A stretch of 7,622 bases of DNA from an uncultured Verrucomicrobiales bacterium (lineage in GTDB: Bacteria; Verrucomicrobiota; Verrucomicrobiia; Verrucomicrobiales; Akkermansiaceae): contig CALBVA010000087.1 in the NCBI GenBank assembly GCA_937969125.1, forward strand, positions 1-7,622, written 5' to 3'. Shown piece by piece: positions 1-6,078 of this stretch. The stretch's first letter is position 1, and each line of letters opens with the position of its first letter. A program made the position numbers and the translations under genes. The notes below the pieces were generated by a model. That model was given only the letters and a program-made list of their open reading frames with translations. It did not search any database and was not told where the DNA came from.

Positions 1-1
1 C

Positions 2-163
2 AAGACCGACAAGCGTGATGCCATGAAGCTCGCTAAAAACCTCCGCTCCAACGACCTTGTCGCGGTCAATATCCCCGATGCAACGGACGAGGCCATCCGC
101 GACCTGTGCTGGAATTCCCCCGAAAAAGTGGAGAGTCGTTACGCAGTGTTGAGAGGTTTTTAA
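2..163 (+). pseudogene. IS110-family transposase remnant (5' end outside window, 3' end truncated)
   Basis: The open frame enters from the left edge and stops at TAA 161-163, giving 53 visible residues. The first ~37 read KTDKRDAMKLAKNLRSND, then LVAVNIPDATDEAIRDL. This matches the TDxxDAxxLAxxLRxxDL...VPDxxxEAxRDL stretch that follows the first catalytic Asp of the DEDD (RuvC-like) N-terminal domain in IS110 transposases. After RDLC, at about base 110, the similarity ends and about 16 unrelated residues lead to the stop. The rest of the RuvC-like domain and the C-terminal transposase domain with its conserved Ser, which in intact members takes the protein to roughly 300-400 residues, are missing. 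I infer a dead copy cut by deletion or rearrangement near 110-117. The family call rests on one conserved block, so it is likely but not certain. Confidence 0.65.
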
Positions 164-182
164 AAGATTTTTTGAGCGCAAC

Positions 183-235
183 CGGAGCGAAGCGGAGCTA
201 GTGCTCCGAAAACCTTAAACTGACGAAGCACTAGC
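183..235. repeat. Nested inverted repeats between the IS110 remnant and recQ
   Basis: Two alternative hairpins share the same bases. CGGAGC (193-198) pairs with GCTCCG (203-208) around a four-base loop. GCTAGTGCT (197-205) pairs perfectly over 9 bases with AGCACTAGC (227-235) around a 21-base loop. A second CGGAGC copy at 183-188, ten bases before the first, can also pair with 203-208. No T-run follows, so it does not read as an intrinsic terminator. It could be a leftover IS end, a small palindromic repeat, or an RNA structure in the recQ leader. The rest of 164-319 shows no gene or convincing promoter. Confidence 0.5.
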
Positions 236-319
236 CCTTAGGAAAATTTGGACGAATTAAGAAAAGATGACACGGGTTTTTGGGTTACGGGGCGAGATTG
301 AAGGACTACGATTCCCGCT

Positions 320-2287
320 ATGGAGAGTGAGGCGGTATTGAAGGAGGCCCTGGAGCGGTATTTTGGACATCCAAAATTTCGTGAGGGGCAGCGGAAGGTG
401 ATTGATTCGTTGATGGCTGATCGGTCGGCGTTGGCGATTTTTCCGACGGGTGGAGGGAAGTCGCTTTGTTATCAATTACCGGCTTTGCTATTGGAGGGTC
501 TGACACTGGTGGTGTCGCCGCTCATTGCGCTGATGAAGGATCAGGTGGATTCGCTGGTGGCGAAGGGGATTTCGGCGGCGCGGCTGGATTCGACGCTTTC
601 GATGGATGAGGCGATGGAGCTCTACCGGAATCTGGAGGCGGGGAAGCTGGACATGCTGTATGTGGCTCCGGAACGGCTGGCGAATGAGAGGTTTCGGGCG
701 CGATTGACGAAGGTGAAGATCGCACTGCTGGCGATCGATGAGGCGCATTGTATCTCGGAGTGGGGGCACAATTTCCGGCCGGATTATCTGAAGCTGACCC
801 GCTTTGCGAAAGAGCTGAAGGTACCACGGGTGTTATGTCTGACGGCAACGGCAACGCCGAAGGTGGCGGAGGACATTTGTGGATACTTTCAAATTCGGAA
901 GGAGGACCATCATCAGCTGACCTTTTATCGGCCGAATCTCAATCTAGTGGTGTCGCCGCTGGCGGGGCGGGAGCGACGGGACCACCTGCTGGCACGGCTG
1001 CGGGAAGCACCGGATCAAAGCACGATCATTTATGTGACGTTGCAGCACGGGGCGGAGTCATTGGCCTCCTATCTGAAGCAAAACGGGCTGAACGCGCGGC
1101 CCTATCATGCGGGGCTGAGACCGGAGGCGCGGGCGGAGATACAGGATGCCTTTATGGCGGGATCGGTGCCGATCATTTGCGCGACGATTGCCTTCGGGAT
1201 GGGAATCGATAAGGCGGACATCCGCGCGATCTATCACTACAATTTACCGAAATCGCTGGAGAACTATACGCAGGAGATCGGGAGGGCTGGACGCGATGGG
1301 GAGGCGGCGCATTGTGAGCTTCTGGCGTGTCAGGACGACCTGCGGACGCTAGCCAATTTCACCTATGGAGACACGCCCCAGCCGGATGCGCTGCGAGCGA
1401 TCTTGAAAATCTTGTTAGAGCAAGCGGGTGAGTTTGACATCTCGACGTATGATCTTTCGCGGTCACACGACATCCGTCCGCTGGTGATCAATACGCTGTT
1501 AACGTATCTGGAGCTGGAGGGATATCTGATGGCAACTTCGCCGTTTTACTCGATTTATAAGGTGAGTTTTGTACGGGATCTGGAGCATTTGCTGAAGGGT
1601 TACGATGCGAAGCGGCAGGAGTTTCTGAGGAAGCTTTTCGAGGGTGGGACGAAGAAGGGGTATCAGTGGATCGAGATCAATCCGGAGGAGGCCGCGGAGG
1701 CGATGGGCGAGCCGAAGGAAAAGGTCGTGAAGGCGATCGGGTATCTGGAGGATCTGGGAGATCTGACAGTGAAGCCATCGGGGGTGCGGCAGGGCTATCG
1801 CCTGCTGAAGAAACCAGATGATTTCGCGACACTGGCGCAGCGCTTGGTGGATCTTTTTCAGAGGCGGGAGGCTTCTGATTTGACTCGCTTACAGGAGGTG
1901 GTGAATCACGCGCTCTCGTCGGGATGTCTCTATCGTTCGCTGCTCAGCCATTTCGGTGAGGAGATGGAGGAGTGCGGGCATTGCTCGCGGTGTCGAGGGG
2001 ATGTGCCGCCGGAGAAGCTGCCGGGTGGAGTGGAACCAGAAATCCAACAGGAGGAGCTGGCGATCATTCAGCAACTGATCCGGGAGAAGCATTCGGGCCT
2101 GCGAACGCCAAGACAGCTGGCGAGGTTCCTCTGCGGGATGACTTCACCAGCGACAACTTATACTTGGTATCTACCGGAGGGTGCGCGGAGAAAGGTGCGG
2201 CTGACTTCGCACGATGCTTACTCGATGCTGGAGGAGCACGATTTCCAGGAAGTATTGGAGACCTGCGGAACCTTTCTGATTCAGTAA
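320..2287 (+). CDS. recQ: RecQ-family ATP-dependent DNA helicase
   Basis: A 655-residue superfamily 2 helicase, expected to unwind DNA 3' to 5' with ATP in recombination and fork repair in the cytoplasm. Seen in order: motif 0 with FREGQ (residues 20-24); Walker A TGGGKS (43-48); DEAH (140-143) followed by the RecQ aromatic loop CISEWGHNFRPDY (144-156); motif III LTATATP (174-180); motif V region AFGMGIDKAD (291-300); motif VI QEIGRAGRDG (318-327). A four-cysteine zinc site is formed by C536, C552, C555 and C558. In E. coli RecQ the zinc site follows motif VI within about 60 residues. Here about 200 residues intervene and read as two winged-helix-like units (about 365-415 and 445-495). The C-terminus (about 570-655) contains RTPRQLARFLCG and is not an obvious HRDC domain. 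The ATG at 320 fits the usual short lead before motif 0. AAGGA at 301-305 is rather far for a ribosome site. It converges on accA with a 13-base gap. Confidence 0.95.
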   Translation: MESEAVLKEALERYFGHPKFREGQRKVIDSLMADRSALAIFPTGGGKSLCYQLPALLLEGLTLVVSPLIALMKDQVDSLVAKGISAARLDSTLSMDEAMELYRNLEAGKLDMLYVAPERLANERFRARLTKVKIALLAIDEAHCISEWGHNFRPDYLKLTRFAKELKVPRVLCLTATATPKVAEDICGYFQIRKEDHHQLTFYRPNLNLVVSPLAGRERRDHLLARLREAPDQSTIIYVTLQHGAESLASYLKQNGLNARPYHAGLRPEARAEIQDAFMAGSVPIICATIAFGMGIDKADIRAIYHYNLPKSLENYTQEIGRAGRDGEAAHCELLACQDDLRTLANFTYGDTPQPDALRAILKILLEQAGEFDISTYDLSRSHDIRPLVINTLLTYLELEGYLMATSPFYSIYKVSFVRDLEHLLKGYDAKRQEFLRKLFEGGTKKGYQWIEINPEEAAEAMGEPKEKVVKAIGYLEDLGDLTVKPSGVRQGYRLLKKPDDFATLAQRLVDLFQRREASDLTRLQEVVNHALSSGCLYRSLLSHFGEEMEECGHCSRCRGDVPPEKLPGGVEPEIQQEELAIIQQLIREKHSGLRTPRQLARFLCGMTSPATTYTWYLPEGARRKVRLTSHDAYSMLEEHDFQEVLETCGTFLIQ

Positions 2288-2300
2288 CCGAGGGTGCAGG

Positions 2301-3254
2301 TCATTCGCCGGACCATTCGCCGAATTTGCGGAACTTTTCATAACGCTGTTTGCGGAGGTCATTGACGGAGATCTTAGCGAGGGTTGCGAGTTCGGCGGCG
2401 ACGGCTTTTTTGAGACCCTGCGCGGCGGCGTCGCTATCGTGATGGGCACCGCCAGGGACCTCTGGGATGACGCCATCAATGAGGCCGAGTTCGAGAAGAT
2501 CAGGAGCGGCGATTTTCATGGCTTCGGCTGCTTCCGGAGCGTGTTTCCGATGCTTCCATAGAATGGCGGCACAACCTTCCGGACTGATGACGGAGTAGTA
2601 GGCATTCTCCATCATGAGGACGCGGTCTGCCACGCCGATGCCGAGGGCACCACCGGAACCACCTTCACCGAGGACGACGGCGACGACGGGGACTTTCAGG
2701 AGCATCATTTCGCGGAGGTTTCGCGCGATGGCCTCGGCGATATTCCGCTCTTCCGCACCGATGCCGGGGTAGGCTCCGGGGGTATCGATGAGGGAGACGA
2801 TGGGGAGATTGAACTTCTCGGCAAGCTGCATGAGGCGGAGGGACTTACGGTATCCTTCCGGGTGGGCACTGCCGAAGTTGCGCTTGAGGTTCTCCTTGAG
2901 ATCACGACCTTTTTGATGGCCGAGAACGACGCAACGCTGGCCGTCGATGGTAGCAAAGCCACCGGGCATGGCGTGATCGTCACCGATGATGCGGTCACCG
3001 TGTAATTCGGTGAAGTCATCGAAGGCTCTGGCCACGTAATCCAACATAAAAGGTCGCTTGGTATGACGAGCGATCTGAACGCGCTGCCAAGGGGTGAGAT
3101 TGTCATAAATCTCACGACGAGTCTCTACCAGTTTCATTTCAGCGGAGGCGATCTCGGCGCTGAGGTCGATATCCTGGGAACGGGATTTTTTAAGGAGCAG
3201 ATCGAGCTCTTTTTCCAGTTCGGCGATGGGCTTTTCAAATTCGAGCAACTCCAT
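2301..3254 (-). CDS. accA: Acetyl-CoA carboxylase carboxyltransferase subunit alpha
   Basis: 317 residues, close to the 319 of E. coli AccA and similar along its whole length. AccA pairs with AccD to move the carboxyl group from carboxybiotin on AccB to acetyl-CoA, making malonyl-CoA, the committed step of fatty acid synthesis. Visible: N-terminal FEKPIAELEKEL (6-17); HQKGRDLKEN (113-122) and RNFG (125-128); PEGYRKSLRLMQLAEKF (132-148); DTPGAYPGIGAEER (157-170); the glycine-rich crotonase-fold loop GEGGSGGAL (196-204); SPEGCAAILWK (224-234); and PGGAH (267-271). All family landmarks seem present, so it should be active. ATG at 3254 gives the expected N-terminus, but no Shine-Dalgarno sequence is seen. 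It is the last gene of the minus-strand block, 63 bases after the LysM gene. AccD, AccB and AccC are not in the window. Confidence 0.97.
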   Translation of the reverse strand: MELLEFEKPIAELEKELDLLLKKSRSQDIDLSAEIASAEMKLVETRREIYDNLTPWQRVQIARHTKRPFMLDYVARAFDDFTELHGDRIIGDDHAMPGGFATIDGQRCVVLGHQKGRDLKENLKRNFGSAHPEGYRKSLRLMQLAEKFNLPIVSLIDTPGAYPGIGAEERNIAEAIARNLREMMLLKVPVVAVVLGEGGSGGALGIGVADRVLMMENAYYSVISPEGCAAILWKHRKHAPEAAEAMKIAAPDLLELGLIDGVIPEVPGGAHHDSDAAAQGLKKAVAAELATLAKISVNDLRKQRYEKFRKFGEWSGE

Positions 3255-3317
3255 GGTAGGTTAGTGTGTGATTTTTAAGGCGCGGGTTTCAGGAGGCAGG
3301 GGCGCGGGGGATTTGTA

Positions 3318-4208
3318 TCATCCGGCTGGCTTCACTTCCACTTCATTCCCGATACGAATGAGCATGGCGAGTTCCTCGACGTCAGATTCTGCGAGGAAGA
3401 TCCCCCGCCCCGGATCTTCATCATCGATGACGGGAACGGGGCGGATTTGGATGGCGCTGCGGCCGAGCGAGAAGCCGATAATCTTGAGAGCAGTGCGATA
3501 CCTCGGGTGGCTGGACTGATAGGGGCGGCCCTTGAGCTCGCCCATGTTTCGGGAGATCTTTGTCTTCAATGAGCGCCCGCGGAACTTGCCGATATCGAGT
3601 TTTTTGATGAGGTAGTCCTTGATGTAAGACGGACCGGAGGCTGCGGTAGCGTGGTGAAGCTCAATACGCTCGCGAGCGAGATCGACGACGAGCTTAAAAT
3701 CGAGGGGCATGACGATGAGTTCATCACCGAGGTGGAGGGGGCCGGTTTCGAGGAGGCCGTTGAGATACATAATGCACCCGAGCGTGGTGTCATTGAGATC
3801 AGCAATCTTCAGGTATCCCTCACCGGAAGCGACGGTGTGGATCTTCTTATTCTCCATGTGACTGATAGAGAGGAGGCGGTCGAGATTGATCTCACCGAGG
3901 ATGCGCCGGGCCTCCGGTCCGTGCTCGGTGTTTGGGTAGAGCTTCTGGATCAGGGTGAGCTTTTCCCGGGCATTATCTAAGCGGCCGAGAGCGATGAGTT
4001 CGATGGCACGGTTAAATTCGCGCTGACCGGGCTGGAAGTCGATGACCTCATTCTCGCTGAGGATGGTCCCGACCGGCTTCACGGTGCCGGGGGCGGCGGT
4101 AGGGAATTCCTTTTCAAGGTATCCGGGCAGGAGGAAAATCAGGGCACCGAGGATCGCGAGGACTAGGACGACGGCGAAGATCTTCAGGATGGTGACAAAA
4201 CCGTGCAT
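3318..4208 (-). CDS. Membrane-anchored LysM protein with degenerate L,D-transpeptidase-like domain
   Basis: 296 residues. One N-terminal hydrophobic segment (about 7-28) should anchor it with the rest outside the membrane. Residues 60-110 look like a tetratricopeptide-type helical repeat (FNRAIELIALGRLDNAREKL...YPNTEHGPEARRIL). Residues 122-168 fit a divergent LysM domain (IHTVASGEGYLKIADL...LNGL...LHLGDELIVMP), a peptidoglycan-binding fold. Residues 170-293 resemble a YkuD L,D-transpeptidase: FKLVVDLARERIEL at the start, and IFLAESDVEELAMLIRIGNEVEV at the end, which lines up with the usual CIRLxNxDVEELxxLVPxGTxVxI. In that alignment the catalytic Cys is G269, its following Arg is F271, and the HG-motif His is Q254. 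The domain therefore looks inactive, perhaps a wall-binding or scaffold version. Anchor and LysM are fairly secure; YkuD ancestry is my reading by eye. Start ATG 4208, 21 bases after the upstream gene, so probably co-transcribed with it. Confidence 0.85.
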   Translation of the reverse strand: MHGFVTILKIFAVVLVLAILGALIFLLPGYLEKEFPTAAPGTVKPVGTILSENEVIDFQPGQREFNRAIELIALGRLDNAREKLTLIQKLYPNTEHGPEARRILGEINLDRLLSISHMENKKIHTVASGEGYLKIADLNDTTLGCIMYLNGLLETGPLHLGDELIVMPLDFKLVVDLARERIELHHATAASGPSYIKDYLIKKLDIGKFRGRSLKTKISRNMGELKGRPYQSSHPRYRTALKIIGFSLGRSAIQIRPVPVIDDEDPGRGIFLAESDVEELAMLIRIGNEVEVKPAG

Positions 4209-4229
4209 ACCCTGTGTCTCAAAAGGAGG

Positions 4230-4754
4230 CTAGAGAAGCCCGCGCCGCTTAAAATCGAAGCGGTTGATTTCCTGCGACTTCATGATCATCTCGAGGGTGA
4301 ATTTCATGATGCCGACCTCCCAGGCGTCATCGACGCTTTCGATGATGGCGAGCGAAGGATTTCCGGTGCGGCGGACTTCCGCGAGAGCCTTTTCGCGGAC
4401 GCTTTCGATGTTGTCATGGACAATTTCTTTCGAGACATCGGAGCGACGAAATTGAAAGCCATACTGGAGGAAACCCAGATCCATACCTTTGCTTTTCAGG
4501 TGCTCAATGACCTCCATGACTCTTGGGTCAAAGCCCTCCAGCTCGACATCGTTAAAGCCATCCGGCTTGATGAGTTGGGGCTTTTCCGCGCTCACTTCCC
4601 CGCGGCGGATACAGACGGTACCCACCGAGTCCATCTGTTCACTCAGGATTTCAAATTCAAACCGAGTGGACCCAAAGGTCTCGATCCGGCGGTCCGGCTC
4701 ATGGACGACCGCGGTGGTCTCCATGGCATATTGGAAGTCATCAGCACTGAGCAT
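4230..4754 (-). CDS. Conserved-looking hypothetical protein, soluble
   Basis: 174 residues from ATG 4754; function not recognised. No signal peptide or membrane segment. The sequence is mixed alpha/beta with many charged residues, e.g. VVHEPDRRIETFGSTRFEFE early, then VMEVIEHLKSKGMDLGF in the middle and a helical C-terminus ending INRFDFKRRGLL. The normal protein-like composition and tight 21-base spacing to the LysM gene support a real gene, probably co-transcribed with it. The frame extends upstream to TTG 4793 (187 residues), but that start lies in the T-rich end of the acpP terminator, so I prefer the ATG. The extra residues GYPIPQ just upstream look protein-like and leave some doubt. Neither start has a well-placed ribosome site; GAAGGA at 4775-4770 is about 15 bases from the ATG. 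A long opposite-strand frame covering the same region is judged a shadow. Confidence 0.8.
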   Translation of the reverse strand: MLSADDFQYAMETTAVVHEPDRRIETFGSTRFEFEILSEQMDSVGTVCIRRGEVSAEKPQLIKPDGFNDVELEGFDPRVMEVIEHLKSKGMDLGFLQYGFQFRRSDVSKEIVHDNIESVREKALAEVRRTGNPSLAIIESVDDAWEVGIMKFTLEMIMKSQEINRFDFKRRGLL

Positions 4755-4795
4755 CTGGGGAATAGGGTATCCTTCAATGGCTCCGGTGGCCAATG

Positions 4796-4828
4796 AAAAG
4801 GGGCAGGCTCCCGTGAAGGAGACCTGCC
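4796..4828 (-). terminator. Intrinsic terminator after acpP
   Basis: On the minus strand, 34 bases past the acpP stop, GGCAGG pairs with CCTGCC (4823-4828 with 4802-4807). Past a single bulged base (4822) the stem continues as 4818-4821 with 4808-4811, giving ten pairs closed by a six-base loop (4812-4817). It is followed on the minus strand by CC and TTTT (4799-4796). The T-run is short, so termination may be partial, letting some transcripts continue into the next three genes. No T-run follows on the + strand, so it serves the minus strand only. Confidence 0.65.
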
Positions 4829-4862
4829 TCTTGAAAACTTTGCTTACGGGAAGCGGGAGAGA

Positions 4863-5102
4863 TTAGGCTTGGGCCTTCTCGACGTGGGCGACGATATCAC
4901 CGACTGAGACTAGCTTTTCAGCGTCCTCATCAGGAACCTCGATGCCGAATTCCTCTTCAACGGCCATCACGAGCTCGACGGCGTCGAGCGAATCGGCTCC
5001 GAGATCTTCGATCATCTTAGACTCGGGCTTAACCTGATCGGCGCTGACTCCGAGTTGCTCGACGATGATTTCTGTGACTTTTTCTGAGATATTTTCTGCC
5101 AT
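4863..5102 (-). CDS. acpP: Acyl carrier protein
   Basis: 79 residues, the usual size. It carries growing fatty acyl chains as thioesters on a 4'-phosphopantetheine arm in type II fatty acid synthesis in the cytoplasm. The attachment serine is S38 in GADSLD (35-40), followed by the standard helix II AVELVMAVEEEFGIEVPDED (41-60) that partner enzymes bind. The N-terminal helix ISEKVTEIIVEQLGV (5-19) and overall acidic composition are typical. Start ATG 5102; no clear Shine-Dalgarno sequence precedes it. In many bacteria acpP lies next to fabF or fabG, but here neither neighbour is a fab gene: upstream is a two-pass membrane protein, and downstream after a terminator is an unknown protein. accA is the nearest fatty-acid gene, three genes further on. 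Confidence 0.97.
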   Translation of the reverse strand: MAENISEKVTEIIVEQLGVSADQVKPESKMIEDLGADSLDAVELVMAVEEEFGIEVPDEDAEKLVSVGDIVAHVEKAQA

Positions 5103-5125
5103 GGCTTTATGGATGTGGGATTGGG

Positions 5126-5152
5126 ATTAATGTGAGGGGTGGAAATTGGCAA
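5126..5152 (-). promoter_or_regulatory. Possible acpP promoter
   Basis: In the 60-base gap before acpP the minus strand has TTGCCA (5152-5147; five of six bases match a -35 box) and ATTAAT (5131-5126; four of six match a -10 box) separated by 15 bases, which is short of the ideal 17. An own promoter would suit a highly expressed gene with its own terminator, but the match is weak. Confidence 0.25.
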
Positions 5153-5162
5153 CTCCTAATGT

Positions 5163-5990
5163 TCACTCGTTTTCCTCCGGATCGGAGGCGGATTCGTCCT
5201 CTTCGGAAGAGTGATCGTCTTCGTCCTCATCGTCTTCCTCCACGAGTTCAATGAGTTCCCCCTCAAAGTTGGCGAGGATGCGCTGGAAGAGAACCTCCGC
5301 AGGTGCTCCGTCCTCTTCTTTAAACTGACCATAGACCATGCCGTCCACCTTGGCTTTTTTCTCCTCGTCTCCGTCCTGATAATAAATGGTGGCGAGGCCC
5401 TTGCTTTCCCACTTCCGCTTATCAATGCGAACCATATCGGCAAATGGGATGCGAGGTCCACCCGGAGGATGATAGGCTTCATTGTCCACCTTCATATTTC
5501 TGGCCTTCGTGCGGATGAGGAAGAACAAGGCGATGGCGGTGAGGACGAAACAGACGAGCGAGGCGTAAAGCTGCTCCCTTATTTTATAGGCAGACTTAAA
5601 GCCCTCCTCAAGGTCGATGGCTTGGGGCCAGCCTTTTTCGCCGCTGAAATCCTTCCAAAGTTCCTCATCATTCCCCCGCTCCATGGTCTGGAGAATGGCG
5701 GGCCACTTTTCGTCGTAATTGGTATCGGCGGGGTAAAGAGTCTTATCATCCTCGAATGGAATGGTCTGCGAGGCGGCATACTCCTTCCAGCTTTCCTCAT
5801 TCTCATTCCAAGCCTGACCGGCATCACTGAAGGCCTTGTAGTTGGCGATGATGTAGTTCTTTTTCGGGTAGCCGATCTTCCAGTCATATAGGAAATACCC
5901 GGCAAATCCGCCAAACATGGCGACCATAAGGAGGGCGCGCCAAATAAACCACTTGGTGGGACGACAAATCACTTCGGAAGATCCAGACAT
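5163..5990 (-). CDS. Two-pass membrane protein with acidic C-terminal tail, function unknown
   Basis: 275 residues from ATG 5990. Membrane segments lie at about 14-36 (WFIWRALLMVAMFGGFAGYF) and 142-160 (YASLVCFVLTAIALFFLIR). The loop between them (about 37-140) is polar and rich in Trp, Glu and Lys. After the second segment RTKARN suggests a cytoplasmic side, placing the loop outside. Residues 170-250 look like a small beta-rich domain ending in a helix (IPFADMVRIDKRKWESKGLATIYY...AEVLFQRILANFEGELI), resembling bacterial PH-like domains; this is tentative. The last 25 residues contain 17 Asp or Glu. The frame opens further upstream to 6098, but the extra 36 residues would overlap the neighbouring gene and look non-coding, so ATG 5990 is chosen. 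An extended -10 element at 6022-6030 agrees with this start. It ends 60 bases before acpP. Confidence 0.82.
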   Translation of the reverse strand: MSGSSEVICRPTKWFIWRALLMVAMFGGFAGYFLYDWKIGYPKKNYIIANYKAFSDAGQAWNENEESWKEYAASQTIPFEDDKTLYPADTNYDEKWPAILQTMERGNDEELWKDFSGEKGWPQAIDLEEGFKSAYKIREQLYASLVCFVLTAIALFFLIRTKARNMKVDNEAYHPPGGPRIPFADMVRIDKRKWESKGLATIYYQDGDEEKKAKVDGMVYGQFKEEDGAPAEVLFQRILANFEGELIELVEEDDEDEDDHSSEEDESASDPEENE

Positions 5991-6021
5991 AGAGGGTTCC
6001 GAAGAAGAACAATTGTCCTCT

Positions 6022-6030
6022 ATGATAGCA
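6022..6030 (-). promoter_or_regulatory. Possible extended -10 promoter of the two-pass membrane protein gene
   Basis: The minus strand reads TGCTATCAT, an extended -10 (TGn plus a five-of-six match to TATAAT). Transcription would begin near 6015 and leave a leader of about 25 bases before ATG 5990. No good -35 box was found at the usual distance, which extended -10 promoters can tolerate. It rests on one short motif. Confidence 0.3.
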
Positions 6031-6078
6031 AGGACCCTGTGCCGGATTGGCTCAAAAAATGTCGGAGGGAAAATCGCT

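Noticed and set aside
748..1212. A 154-codon frame on the + strand inside recQ
   Set aside because: It is Gly/Ala-rich, in another frame of a clearly real helicase gene, and has no recognisable features.
2288..2300. Search for a shared terminator between convergent recQ and accA
   Set aside because: The 13-base gap and nearby sequence show no strong hairpin followed by T on either strand.
3255..3317. GC-rich gap between the LysM gene and accA as a possible terminator or operator
   Set aside because: The GGCGCG and GGGGCGCG stretches are direct rather than inverted copies and form no convincing stem.
4203..4796. A 197-codon open frame on the + strand covering the whole unknown minus-strand gene
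   Set aside because: Its composition is what the complement of a real coding frame gives. The minus-strand frame has normal protein composition and fits the operon direction and spacing, so the + frame is a shadow.
5211..5891. A 226-codon hydrophobic frame on the + strand opposite the two-pass membrane protein
   Set aside because: The long run of Leu, Ile, Phe and Val arises from the complement of acidic codons in the opposite gene; the minus-strand frame has sensible membrane segments and context.
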